Assembly: GCF_008710745.1 (NCBI RefSeq)
Contig: NZ_VYSA01000001.1
Location: 1,550,001-1,614,000, forward strand
DNA: 64,000 nt
Source: Microbacterium rhizomatis
Lineage (GTDB): Bacteria > Actinomycetota > Actinomycetes > Actinomycetales > Microbacteriaceae
Direction: 5' to 3'
Below, in pieces: positions 1 through 11,448 of this stretch (position 1 is its first letter; each line of letters starts with the position of its first letter). The notes beneath the pieces are model-generated. The model had not been told where the DNA came from, searched no databases, and was given only the letters and a program-made list of their open reading frames with translations. The translations under genes were made by a program, and so were the position numbers.

Positions 1-3000
1 GGTCACGCCCGCACCGGCGGGAAGGGCCGTGACCGTCGTCTTGACGGTGCTGGCCGCGGCGAGCGTCACGTCGCCGCCGGTCACCACCACTGTGCCGTCG
101 ATCCCCGCACGGGTCGCGTGGTTCACGATCGCCATCGCGAACGAGCCCGCCACCGAGACCTTTCCGCCACCGGCCCCCGCGATCGATGCGGCCCCGAACG
201 TCGCCGTGCCGTCCGCCCCGTCCACCGTCATGTCGGCCGTCAGGGTCAGGTCATGGGCGGTCACCGTCACCCCGGCCGGCACGACGGCCCGGTTCGTGAC
301 GTTCGCCAGGGTGATGGCCACCGCGGCACCGATCGTCGCCGTCGCTCCCTGGGATGCCGAGCCGTTCGCCGAACTCGTCGCGTCGGTGTTCGTCGACGAG
401 TGGAGGGTCACACCGCCGGTCGCGGTGACCGCGATGCCCGGCCCGAGGATCGTCTCGGCGCGGACGGTCGACAGGGTGATCGCGACCGCTGCCGCCGCGT
501 TCACCTTGCCCTGCGACGACGACGCGCTCGGCGCCGAGCCGCCGGCCGCCGCCGATCCGCCGTTCGCGGTCGCCGTCGAGCTGGCGTGGGATCGTTCGCC
601 GTCGACGAGTGCATCGACACCGCCGCCGGCCGCTCCGCCGGGGTTGGCGGCATCCCCGCTGTCGGCGGTGTTCTCGGGTGCACCGGCGGCCGATGCCGAG
701 GCGGTTGACGTGGAGGACGACGCGCTCGACGCCGTCAGCGACACGTTCCCGCCGGCTGTGGTGCTGCGCGCGAGCGTGGATGTCGCCGTGTGACCGGCGA
801 TCGTGAGTGCGAGTCCGACCCCCACTCCAGCGGTGCCCGCGGCGAGCACCGCGGCGGATGCGGTCGCCTGGGCCGTCGCCTTCTGCGTGGCCGTCATCGT
901 GAGGTCCCCGGACAGCGACAGCGATCCGGTGAGAGAGCCGACTCGCGTGGACGTCGTCACGGTGGAGAGTGTCACGGCGACGGCCGGCGCGAGAGCGACC
1001 TTGCCGCCCGTGGCCCCCATCCGGGCTTCGGTCACCGCTTTATCGGTGGCCGCCGCCGTGAGCATCAGATTCTTCGCGCCCGCGACCGACGCGCCGTCAG
1101 CGATGTCGGCGGTGGTCGCGTCGGTGATCAGATTGAGGGCCACGGATGCCCCGAGCCCCAGATCGCCCGACGACGTGACGCCCTCGCCGGCGGGGAGCGC
1201 CTTCACGGTGCTGCTCACGCTGCTCGTGGCCGTGAGCGCGACATCTCCGCCCGTCAGGACGAGCGCGCCGTCGACGCCGGCCCGGGTGGTGTGGTTCACG
1301 ATCGCGAGCGCGAGCGACCCCGCCACAGAGACCTTGCCGCCACCGGCGCCCGCGATCGACTCGGCGCCGAACGTCGCGGTACCGTCCGACCCGAAGACCG
1401 TCATGTCTGCCGTCAGCGTCAGGTCGTGCGCGGTGATCGTCACCCCGGCCGGCACGACCGCCCGGTTCGTGACGTTCGCGAGCGTGATCGCGACGGCCGC
1501 GCCGATCGTCGCCGTCGCCCCCTGCGACGCCGAGCCGTTCGCCGAACTCGTCGCGTCGGTGTTCGTGGACGAGTGAAGGGTCACGCCACCGGTCGCCGTG
1601 ACCGCGATGCCCGGGCCGAGGATCGTCTCGGCGCGCACGGTCGACAGGGTCACCGCAATGGCGGCCGCCGCATTCACCTTGCCCTGCGACGACGACGCAC
1701 TCGGCGCCTGCCCGGCAGGAGCAGCCGCACCGCCGTTCGCGGCAGACGTGTCGCTCGCGTGCGACCTCTCGCCCTCGACGAGCGCGTCGACGCCGCCCCC
1801 TGCGGCACCGCCCGGGTTACCGGCATCCGCACTGTCGGCGCTGTTCTCGGGCGCGCCCGCCGCCGACGCCGACGCCGTCGACGTCGCGGACGCGATGCTC
1901 GACGCGGTCAGCGCGACGTCCGCCCCGGCCGTCACGCTGCCGGCGAGCGTCGAGGTGACGGTGTGGTTCGCGATCCCCACAGCGAGACCCACACCGACAC
2001 CCGCGCTCGTCGCCGCCAGGACCGCGGCCGACGCGGTGGTCGTGAGCGATGCCTTCTGCGTCGCCGACAGGGTGAGGCTGCCTGCGAGCGAAAGGCCGCC
2101 CGTTCCGATGCCTGTCGAGGTCGTGACGGTCGAGAGGGTGACGGCGATCGCCGGCGAGACGGCAACTTTGCCGCCCTTGGCACCCATCCGCGCCTCGGTG
2201 ATCGCGTCGTCGGTCGCCGTCGCCGTGAGCTCGACGTTGCGAGCCCCCGTGAGCGAGACGCCGTCGCCGACGGTCGCGGACGTGCGGTCGGTGATCAGGT
2301 TGAGAGCGACGGATGCTCCAAGCCCGAGGTCGCCGGCCGACGTGACACCGGCCCCGGCGGGAAGGGCCTTGACGGTGCTGCCGACGTTGCTCGTCGCGGT
2401 GGCCTTCAGGTCTCCGCCGTCCAGGATGACCGTGCCGTCGACACCGGCCCGGGTGGTGTGTCCCACGATCGCGAGAGCGAAGCTGCCCGCGACCGAGACC
2501 TTCCCACCGCCGGCGCCGGCGATGGACTGCGCCCCGAAGGTGGATGTCGTGTCGGCGCCGTTCGTCGTGACGTCGGCCGTCAGGGTCACGCTCTGCGCGT
2601 GGATCGTGACGCCGGCGGGCACGACCGCCTCGTTCGTGACGTTCGCGAGCGTGATGGCGACGGCCGCGCCGATCGTCGCGGACGCGCCCTGCGAGGCCGA
2701 GCCGTTCGCCGAGCTCGTCGCGTCGGTGTTCGCAGAGCTGTGCAGCGCCACGGCGCCCGTCGCCGTGACGGTGATGCCCGCACCGAGCTCGACCCGGCTG
2801 GAGACCGTCGCGAGGGTGACCCCGATCGCGGCGGCCGCGTTGATCTTGCCCTGCGACGACGACGCGCTCGGGGCCTGACCGGCCGGGGCCGCCGCCCCGC
2901 CGTTCGCGGCGGCCGTGTCGCTCGCGTTCGACCGCTCACCCTCGACGAGCGTGTCGACGCCGGCGCCTGCGGCACCTCCCGGGCTTCCGGCATCCCCGCT

Positions 3001-6000
3001 GTCGGAGCTGTTCTCGGGGGCACCCGCCGCAGAAGCGGTCGCGGTCGACGTCGACGACGAATCGCCCGCCGCGGTGAGCGCGAGCGAGGCGGCGGCGATC
3101 GACCGCAGGAGCTCCGCGGCGACCGCGTCGTTCGCGATCGTGAGGGCGAGCGCGACCCCGACTCCCGCGGTGCCTGCCGCCGTCACGATCGCCCCGGCGA
3201 CCGACGTGGCTGACGCGTGCTGGGTGGCGGTGACCTCCACCGCACCGGCGATCGTCGTCGCACCGGTCGCGGTGCCGATCCTCGCGGTCACCGTGGCGGT
3301 CGAGAGAGTGACGGCGACGGCCGGGGCGATCGCGATCTTGCCGCCCTTGGCGCCCATGCGCGCCTCGCTCGAGGCATCGGTCTGCGCGGTCGCCGCGACC
3401 GTGAGCGACGGTGCAGCGGTGATGGTCGCTCCGTCGCCCACCCGGGCGACGGTGTCGGAAGTGAAGAGGGTGAGGGCGACGGATGCTCCGAGCCCGAGGT
3501 CGCCGGCCGACGTGACGCCCTCGCCCGCGGGCAGTGCCGACGTCGCCGCCGCGACGCGCGCCGCGGCGGTCACCGACACGGCGGCACCGGTCACCGACCC
3601 GTCGACGGCCGCCAGCACGGAGTGGTTCACGATCGCCAGCGCGAAGCTTCCGGCGACCGAGACCTTTCCGCCACCCGCTCCCGCGACGGCGGACGAGCCG
3701 AACGTCGAGGTGGTGTCGGCGCCGGCGGTGACGGTCGAGGCGTCGATCGTCAGCGTCGCGGCGCCGACGCTCGCGCCGATCGGCACGATCGCCCGCGCCG
3801 TCGTCGTGGCCAGGGTGATCGCGACCGCCGCACCGATCGTCGCGTCGGTGCCCTGCGAGGCCGAGCCGTTCGCGGTGGCCGCGGCATCCGTGTTCTCGTG
3901 CGCCGTCAGCGTGACCGCCCCGGTGGCGGTGAGCACGACGCCGGAGGCGAGGGATGCCTCGACCGTCGCGGTCGAGAGGGTCACGGCGATCGCGGCCGCG
4001 GCGTTGATCTTGCCCTGCGACGACGACGCGCTCGGGGTGGCAGCGGTGGTGCCGGTGCCGGAGCCGCCGGACGCCGATGCGAGGTCGCCGGCGGTCGTGC
4101 GCGTCGAGGTGACCGCGTCGTCGACACCCGCGCCTGCCGCGCCGCCCGGGTTGCCTGCGTCGCCGGAGCTCGCGGCGTTCTCGGGTGCGCCCGCCGCGGA
4201 CGCCTCTGCGCTCGACGTCGCCGCCGACCGGCCGGTGGCCGACAGGGCGACCGCGCCGCCGACCGCCGCGCTGCGCGACAGGGTCGCGAGCACGGTGTGG
4301 TCGGCGATCGTGAGGGCGAGGCCCGCGCCCACCGCGGTGCCGGACGTGGTGCCGGTGGCGGCCTTCGCCTGCGAGCTCGCCGTCGCGGTCTGGTTCGCCG
4401 TGACGGTGAGGGCACCGGTCAGCGTGATCGGCGTGCCGGCATCGACCCGGGCGGTGGTGTGGACGTGCGCGAGGGTCACGGCGGTGAACGGCGCGATCGC
4501 GGTGGTCGCGGCCCTCGCGGCACCGGAGGCCTCACTGCTCGTGACGTCGTTCGTCGCAGCGGCGATCGACAGCGCGCGTGCTCCGGTGAGTGCGGCATCC
4601 AGCGACGCGACGGTGTCGTGGTCGACACTGGCGAGCGCGAACGCCGCGCCGATGCCGGTGGTCGGTGCGCCGGCGCCGGAGCTGGCGAGCAGTGCGCGGG
4701 CTGTCGTCTCGGCGGAGCTCGACGCGGAGACGGTGACGTCCGCGGAGCCTCCGGAGAGGGAGACGGTGGGGCTTCCGGTCGATCCGGCCGTCGTGCGAAG
4801 GACGACGACGTTGATGGCGACGGAGCCGGCGACACTCAGGTCGCCTCCGGAACCTGCGCCGCCGGTGGCGGTGGCGGTGAACCGGTGTGTGGCGTCCGCG
4901 GCGCCCGACGCGTTGTGGTCGGCGGTGGCGGCGGAGAGCTGGAGTGATTCGGCGGTGATGACAGTGGAGGGGCCCACCTCGGCGCGGATGAGAGCATCCG
5001 CCGTATTGATCGCAATGGCCGCGGCGATCGATGTGCCGGCGGGGGGTCCGCGATCGGACGGAGCACCGGATGCCGTCGATGAGGCGGCGACGTTGCCTGA
5101 TGCATCGAGGCGCACGGCCGATCCGGTGAGGTGCACGTTCGAGAGCGACACGTCTGCGGCGGCGTGGTGGATGTTGAGGGCGAGGGCTGCGGCGACGGTG
5201 ACGCTGCCCTGCGGCGTCGCGGGCTGCGGCAGAGCGGGCATCGGCCCGGTGCCGCCGGTGCCGTTGCTCGCCGAGCCCGCGGCCGGTGCGAGCGAGTCGG
5301 CGTAGGTGCGGCTCGCGTCGGCGTGCTCCGACGGCGTCGCCTGCGACCCGTTGCCCGCGGCCCCCGTCGCCGACGCGGTCGCGGCGGTCGCGGTCGAGAC
5401 GAGGCCGGTGGCGGTGAGGGTGATGTCACCTGCCGCGGCGAGGTCGCGGGCGATCTGCGACAGGGCCGAGTGGTTGGCGAATGTCAGAGCGACCACGATG
5501 CCGACCGAGGCGCCGGACGCGGCATCCGCATTCCCCGTCGCGGTCGTCACGACCGGGGCGCGCTGGATCGCGCTGCCGACGTACGACCCGGTGAGGGCGG
5601 TCGGGCTGCCGGTGCCGAGGCGGGCGATCGTGCTGACGTTCGAGATCGTGAGGGCGAGGACCGTCGCGATCGCGACATCCGCCGACGAGACGCCCCCGCG
5701 GGCCTCGGTCGTCGCGGGCGCCGTCGTGTCGGCCGCGAGCGTGAGGTCGTGGGCCCCCGTGAGCGTCGCGCCGTCGCCCACTTCGGCGAGCGTGCCGTCG
5801 TTGACGATGTTGACCGCGACGCTCGCCCCGATCCCCGTCGTGGCACCGGCCTGCGTGCCGGGCACGGCGTGCGATTCATTCGTGTTCGCGGCGGTCGCCG
5901 CCAGGCGGACATCGGCCGCCGGAGCCAGGACGACGGCGCTCGGGTCGATGACCGCGCGCGTGTCGAAGCTCGCCACGTTGACCGCGAGCGATCCCGCAGC

Positions 6001-8976
6001 CCCGACGAGCGTCGCGCCGCCGGCTCCCGACGTCGACGATGCGCGGTAGCTGTTGACCTCGGCGCTCGTGCGCGGAGCCGCCGTGGCGACGGCGACGAGC
6101 GCGGGGCCCGTCATGGTGACCTGCCCCACGTGGGCGCTCGTCCGTGCCCGGACGACGTTGACCGAGACGCCGACGCCGACGCCCGTCGCCGAGCCGCCGA
6201 CGGCCGAGCCGTTCGCGTCGGTGGACGCCGACCCGGACGAGAGGGCCGAGAGAGCCACGCCCGTGCCGCCGGCGGCGAGCACCAGCGGGGTCGAGCCTCC
6301 CAGCGTGGCGACCGTCTGCTGATCGAGGTTCGAGAACGCGAGCGCGCCGGCGATGCCGATCGCCCCGCCGGGTGCGGAGGCGTAGCCGCCCGGCTGTGAG
6401 GCGGTCGCCGTCGCCGCGCTCGGGGACGTGCCGTTCGCGGTCGCGCCGCCGGGGCTCGCCACGGCACTCGTGACGAGCGCGTGGGTCGAGTCGGCCAGGA
6501 TCGCCACGGAGCCGGTGGCGGCGACGCCCTGCGCCGAGGTCGTGTCCACGACGGCCGAGGTGCGGGTGGTCACTGCGGAGGTGGCGATCGCGGCACCCGC
6601 CGTCGCGGCAGTCGCATCGGCGGATGTGTTCACGGTGGTGATCGTCTTGGCCGAGAGGCGCACGTCGCCGCCGGAGAGCACCGATGAGGTGTCGGTCACC
6701 GAGGTGCGCGCGGTGTTGTCGACGACCGAGTGCGCGACGGCCGCGTCGACGGCGGGGCTCGCGCCCGTTCCGGTCGAGGCGGTGGTGAGGGTCGCGGTCG
6801 ACGTGCTCGCGAGCGTGACATCGCCGGTGGACTCGATCCGGCTCGCGCCCGTGAGCTCGACGATCGCCGATGCCGAGATGCTGCCGTCGGCGAGCCCGAC
6901 CGTGGGCGCGGGCGTCGAGCTGTTCGTCGCGGTCGCGGTCAGGGCGACCGACCCACCGCGCAGGAGCGTGTCGGCGACGCTGACCTTCGCGGGCGCCGCG
7001 GTCACGCTGTCGGCGGTGAGCGAGATCGATCCCGATCCGGCGTCCAGCACGGTCCCGGCTGTGGTGACGACCTGCGAGGCGTGGAAGAGGAAGGTCACTC
7101 CGTGGAACGTGAACAGCCCGACGATGCGGATGATCGCTCCGGCGCCGGTCGAGGTGATCGTGAACGACGCGGTCGGGATGACCGAGTGCGATTCGAAGAG
7201 CGATCCGATGCTGCGGACCAGGATGTACCCGGCATTGGCCGTGTCGGGAGCGACCTCGACCGTGTCGGAGGCGTCGGCCACGTTGAGGCTGAAGTCGGCG
7301 ACCGTGACGGGACCGACCGGCTCCAGGCCGCTGTAGGTGAGCACGCCGCCATCGAGAGCGATCGTTCCGGACTGGGGTCCGGTCGGGGTCGAGACGACCG
7401 ATGCGCGAGCGCCGGGGAACCGGACAGTGTCGTAGCCGCCCGCCCCTCCGTCGATCGAATCGACCCATCCGCCGGCCGAGATCGCGAAGTCGTCGTCGTT
7501 GCCGGCCGCACCCTGCAGGGCGAGGAATCCTCGGAAGGCCTGCCCCGCGACCGTGCCGGCACCGGTGCCGGTGACCTGCCAGGCGGTGTCGGCGGCAGGG
7601 CCCGCGAGCACGGCTCCCGTTCCGCCGGCGACGAGGGTGGCCACGTTCTGGAACGCGACGCCGCCGGCCGTGCCGCCGCCCGCGCCGTCGGAGACCCAGG
7701 TCACGCCGTCTCCGGTGACGGCGAGCTCGGCCGCCGATTCCACTGAGATCGGGACCGCGAGTCCTGCGGGTACCGTCACGCGTCCGCCGGCGGTGATCGA
7801 GAGCGAGGTGACGGATGCTGCCGGCCGCCGCTCCTCGTGCCCGTCGGCGACGACCACGAGGTCGGTGCCCGAGACCGACACGGTCACATCGCCCGCCGCC
7901 GTGACCGCCCACGGGGCGGGCGCGACCGGAGCCGCCGATGCGGAGGGTGCCGCCGCCCCGGGGTCGGTCGTCGTGACCGGCGCCGGAGCCGGCGTCGCCG
8001 CCGGGTCGGTCGTCGTCGTGGGCTCGGTGGTCGTGGCCGGGTCGGTCGTCGAAGTCGGGTCGGGCGTGGGATCGGTCGCCGGCGAGGCGCCCGTCGGCTC
8101 GGGGGTGGAGGACGCCGCCGGAGCAGCGGAGGCCGCATCGGACGGCGTCGCGCCCGGCGTGGGTGCGTCAGACGGGGCCGCCGCATCCGGGGCTGTCGAG
8201 ACGTCGGGAGCCGAGGCATCGAAGGGTCGCCACGACACCGCGGCGGCGTACCCGACGACCTCGCCGGACGCCTGCGGCGTCTCGGTCGGTGCGGGCGTGT
8301 CGCTGGTGGACGGCGTGGGCGTGGGCGTCGGGATCGTGGGCGTCGGCGCGGGGGTCGGCGTGGGCGACGGCGTCGGCGTGGGCGTCGGGACTCCGGGGAT
8401 CGACGGCGTCGGGCCAGGGGTGGGCGACGTGCCGATCGAGCCCGGATTTACCGTCCCGGGACCGCAGGTGAGGCTCGTGCTGCTCGTGCTGGTGGACGAC
8501 GTTCCCGACCCCGGGGTGGAACCTGTCGTGGTCTGGACGCAGTTCGGACCGAACGGCGAAGAGGCGCTCGGAGTCGGGCTCGGGGTCTGCGTCGGAATCT
8601 CGATCGTGACGGTCAGCGGCGCGTTGTCGGACGAGCCGGGCACCGTCACCTGGACGGTGCTCGGACCGGTCTGGACGACGTCCGTGATGACCGTCGGAGG
8701 CACATCGTCGCCGGGTGCGGCAGGTGTCAGGACCGGCGGTTCCGCCGTCCATGCCGGCACCGGAATAGACCGGTTCGCGTCGGTCGGAGCCGATGCGGGC
8801 ACCGCGGCGAAGGCCGGGATCCCCCAGCTCAGCTGACCGAGGACGAGCAGCGCCGAAAGGACCGCCGCGATGCCGGCGCGGCGCGCACCCATCCGGCCCG
8901 AACGCTCGCCGATCGACGCCCCGCGATCAGCGGTGCGTCGTGACGAATCCCCGAAATCGGGGGTCGCTCGTTGCAC
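1..8976 (-). CDS. giant secreted modular repeat protein (adhesin-like), 5' part, C-terminus beyond left edge
   Basis: One open frame of about 2,990 codons runs from 8976 to the window edge without a stop, so the protein is incomplete here. I chose the GTG at 8976 because AAAGGG lies 7 nt upstream; an ATG at 8892 is possible but lacks a clear ribosome site. The N-terminus has a basic stretch (GRMGARR), a hydrophobic core (AGIAAVLSALLVLG) and a likely signal-peptidase site after AFA near residue 57. Residues about 140-350 are Pro/Thr/Ser-rich linker (PTPTPTPSPTPTPAPTP). Next comes a beta-rich section with the phrases TIALDGGVLTYSGLEPV and VEVAPDTANAGYILVRS, of the kind seen in very large beta-solenoid surface proteins. 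From about 6200 downward, Ala/Thr/Ser/Gly-rich modules of about 390 aa repeat in tandem, with no visible Cys and many SVA-L and GxGxS-A strands. Export is well supported; an adhesin or cell-surface role is inference from architecture. Confidence 0.85.
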   Translation of the reverse strand, partial: MQRATPDFGDSSRRTADRGASIGERSGRMGARRAGIAAVLSALLVLGQLSWGIPAFAAVPASAPTDANRSIPVPAWTAEPPVLTPAAPGDDVPPTVITDVVQTGPSTVQVTVPGSSDNAPLTVTIEIPTQTPSPTPSASSPFGPNCVQTTTGSTPGSGTSSTSTSSTSLTCGPGTVNPGSIGTSPTPGPTPSIPGVPTPTPTPSPTPTPAPTPTIPTPTPTPSTSDTPAPTETPQASGEVVGYAAAVSWRPFDASAPDVSTAPDAAAPSDAPTPGATPSDAASAAPAASSTPEPTGASPATDPTPDPTSTTDPATTTEPTTTTDPAATPAPAPVTTTDPGAAAPSASAAPVAPAPWAVTAAGDVTVSVSGTDLVVVADGHEERRPAASVTSLSITAGGRVTVPAGLAVPISVESAAELAVTGDGVTWVSDGAGGGTAGGVAFQNVATLVAGGTGAVLAGPAADTAWQVTGTGAGTVAGQAFRGFLALQGAAGNDDDFAISAGGWVDSIDGGAGGYDTVRFPGARASVVSTPTGPQSGTIALDGGVLTYSGLEPVGPVTVADFSLNVADASDTVEVAPDTANAGYILVRSIGSLFESHSVIPTASFTITSTGAGAIIRIVGLFTFHGVTFLFHASQVVTTAGTVLDAGSGSISLTADSVTAAPAKVSVADTLLRGGSVALTATATNSSTPAPTVGLADGSISASAIVELTGASRIESTGDVTLASTSTATLTTASTGTGASPAVDAAVAHSVVDNTARTSVTDTSSVLSGGDVRLSAKTITTVNTSADATAATAGAAIATSAVTTRTSAVVDTTSAQGVAATGSVAILADSTHALVTSAVASPGGATANGTSPSAATATASQPGGYASAPGGAIGIAGALAFSNLDQQTVATLGGSTPLVLAAGGTGVALSALSSGSASTDANGSAVGGSATGVGVGVSVNVVRARTSAHVGQVTMTGPALVAVATAAPRTSAEVNSYRASSTSGAGGATLVGAAGSLAVNVASFDTRAVIDPSAVVLAPAADVRLAATAANTNESHAVPGTQAGATTGIGASVAVNIVNDGTLAEVGDGATLTGAHDLTLAADTTAPATTEARGGVSSADVAIATVLALTISNVSTIARLGTGSPTALTGSYVGSAIQRAPVVTTATGNADAASGASVGIVVALTFANHSALSQIARDLAAAGDITLTATGLVSTATAATASATGAAGNGSQATPSEHADASRTYADSLAPAAGSASNGTGGTGPMPALPQPATPQGSVTVAAALALNIHHAAADVSLSNVHLTGSAVRLDASGNVAASSTASGAPSDRGPPAGTSIAAAIAINTADALIRAEVGPSTVITAESLQLSAATADHNASGAADATHRFTATATGGAGSGGDLSVAGSVAINVVVLRTTAGSTGSPTVSLSGGSADVTVSASSSAETTARALLASSGAGAPTTGIGAAFALASVDHDTVASLDAALTGARALSIAAATNDVTSSEASGAARAATTAIAPFTAVTLAHVHTTARVDAGTPITLTGALTVTANQTATASSQAKAATGTTSGTAVGAGLALTIADHTVLATLSRSAAVGGAVALSATGRSAATSSAEASAAGAPENAASSGDAGNPGGAAGAGVDDAVTSTRTTAGDLASASGGSGTGTTAATPSASSSQGKINAAAAIAVTLSTATVEASLASGVVLTATGAVTLTAHENTDAAATANGSASQGTDATIGAAVAITLATTTARAIVPIGASVGAATLTIDASTVTAGADTTSTFGSSAVAGAGGGKVSVAGSFALAIVNHSVLAAVDGSVTGAAVSVTAAARVAAATSALPAGEGVTSAGDLGLGASVALTLFTSDTVARVGDGATITAAPSLTVAATAQTDASSEARMGAKGGKIAIAPAVAVTLSTATVTARIGTATGATTIAGAVEVTATQHASATSVAGAIVTAAGTAGVGVALALTIANDAVAAELLRSIAAASLALTAAGDSSSTSTATASAAGAPENSSDSGDAGSPGGAAGAGVDTLVEGERSNASDTAAANGGAAAPAGQAPSASSSQGKINAAAAIGVTLATVSSRVELGAGITVTATGAVALHSSANTDATSSANGSASQGASATIGAAVAITLANVTNEAVVPAGVTIHAQSVTLTADVTTNGADTTSTFGAQSIAGAGGGKVSVAGSFALAIVGHTTRAGVDGTVILDGGDLKATATSNVGSTVKALPAGAGVTSAGDLGLGASVALNLITDRTSATVGDGVSLTGARNVELTATATDDAITEARMGAKGGKVAVSPAIAVTLSTVTTSTGIGTGGLSLAGSLTLSATQKASLTTTASAAVLAATSAGVGVGLAVGIANHTVTSTLAGSVTAGADVALTASSIASATSTASASAAGAPENSADSADAGNPGGAAGGGVDALVEGERSHASDTSAANGGAAAPAGQAPSASSSQGKVNAAAAIAVTLSTVRAETILGPGIAVTATGGVTLHSSTNTDATSSANGSASQGATATIGAAVAITLANVTNRAVVPAGVTITAHDLTLTADMTVFGSDGTATFGAESIAGAGGGKVSVAGSLALAIVNHTTRAGVDGALVLTGGDVALTATSSVSSTVKALPAGEGVTSSGDLGLGASVALNLITDATTADIADGASVAGAKNLMLTAAATDKAVTEARMGATGGKVALAPAVAVTLSTVTTSTRVGSLTGSLSLSGDLTMTATQKATAQATASAAVLAAGTAGVGVGLALTIAGHTATSTLARSTTAGGNVSLTASSASSSTSTASASAAGAPENTADSGDAANPGGAAGGGVDALVDGERSHASSTATANGGSAAAGGSAPSASSSQGKVNAAAAVAITLSTVRAETILGPGIAVTATGGVTLHSSTNTDATSSANGSASQGATATIGAAVAITLANVTNRAVVPAGVTVTAHDLTLTADMTVDGADGTATFGAASIAGAGGGKVSVAGSFAMAIVNHATRAGIDGTVVVTGGDVTLAAASTVKTTVTALPAGAGVT
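4..6200 (-). repeat. tandem modules of about 1,170 bp inside the giant gene
   Basis: The same protein phrase (LPAG-GVTS-GDLGLGASVALNL) recurs with its GVT codons near 2-9, 1175-1182, 2342-2349 and 3512-3519, giving periods of 1173, 1167 and 1170 bp (389-391 aa). More diverged modules with TTGIGA- phrases sit near 4655 and 5830, again about 1,170 bp apart. Within each module, phrases such as PSASSSQGKxNAAAAIAVTLS, GSASQGATATIGAAVAITL and SIAGAGGGKVSVAGS come in the same order. Copies nearest the window edge are the most alike; similarity falls towards the N-terminus. No frame break was seen across the array. Confidence 0.85.
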
Positions 8977-9058
8977 GGGGTGCCCTTTCCGCCCGAACGG
9001 CTGCACTGTCCCCATCCCCACGCACGACGGGATCAAGACCCCATCGCGCCCGGGTGTG

Positions 9059-9087
9059 ACTGTAGACCTGTCTGTCACCGGCCACAA
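9059..9087 (-). promoter_or_regulatory. sigma-70-like promoter of the giant repeat-protein gene
   Basis: On the minus strand TTGTGG (9087-9082) is followed after exactly 17 bp by TACAGT (9064-9059). This fits a housekeeping promoter and would start transcription near 9052, leaving a leader of about 75 nt before the GTG at 8976. Confidence 0.5.
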
Positions 9088-9159
9088 GGAAAGATTGCGC
9101 AACGCCGCGTGTGATACATCCCCAGCGACATCCGGCTGCTAAGCGAGCGGACGAACGAA

Positions 9160-9196
9160 AGGGCGGATGCCGCGCTCTCCGCGCAGCATCCGCCCT
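9160..9196 (-). terminator. intrinsic terminator after sucD
   Basis: An 11-bp perfect inverted repeat (AGGGCGGATGC / GCATCCGCCCT) begins 20 bp beyond the sucD stop. On the minus strand the stem is followed by a T-rich stretch (TTCGTTCG). It separates sucCD from the giant gene downstream. Confidence 0.75.
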
Positions 9197-9215
9197 GTCG
9201 TCGAGCGGGTTCGGG

Positions 9216-11295
<2,080 letters not shown>

Positions 11296-11448
11296 AGTGC
11301 AGTCCTTCGCTGGGGGCGACTGGTCAGGGAGCGGCGCGAAGAGCGCCGGAAATGTCTCGATATCGAGATATCGGACGGTCATCAAGCCTACTACCGGTGA
11401 GTGGCCGATCCTGACGCGCTCCCCGGGTCGCCGCCGCGGAAACACGCG

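Noticed and set aside
790-3213. 807-codon plus-strand open frame (and similar ones to 8943)
   Set aside because: Arg/Asp/Gly-rich translation with no domain; it is the shadow of the giant minus-strand repeat gene, whose frame has a signal peptide, promoter and regular modules.
5876-7912. 678-codon minus-strand frame rich in Arg/His/Gly
   Set aside because: Lies in another frame of the same strand as the giant gene and has no recognisable sequence.
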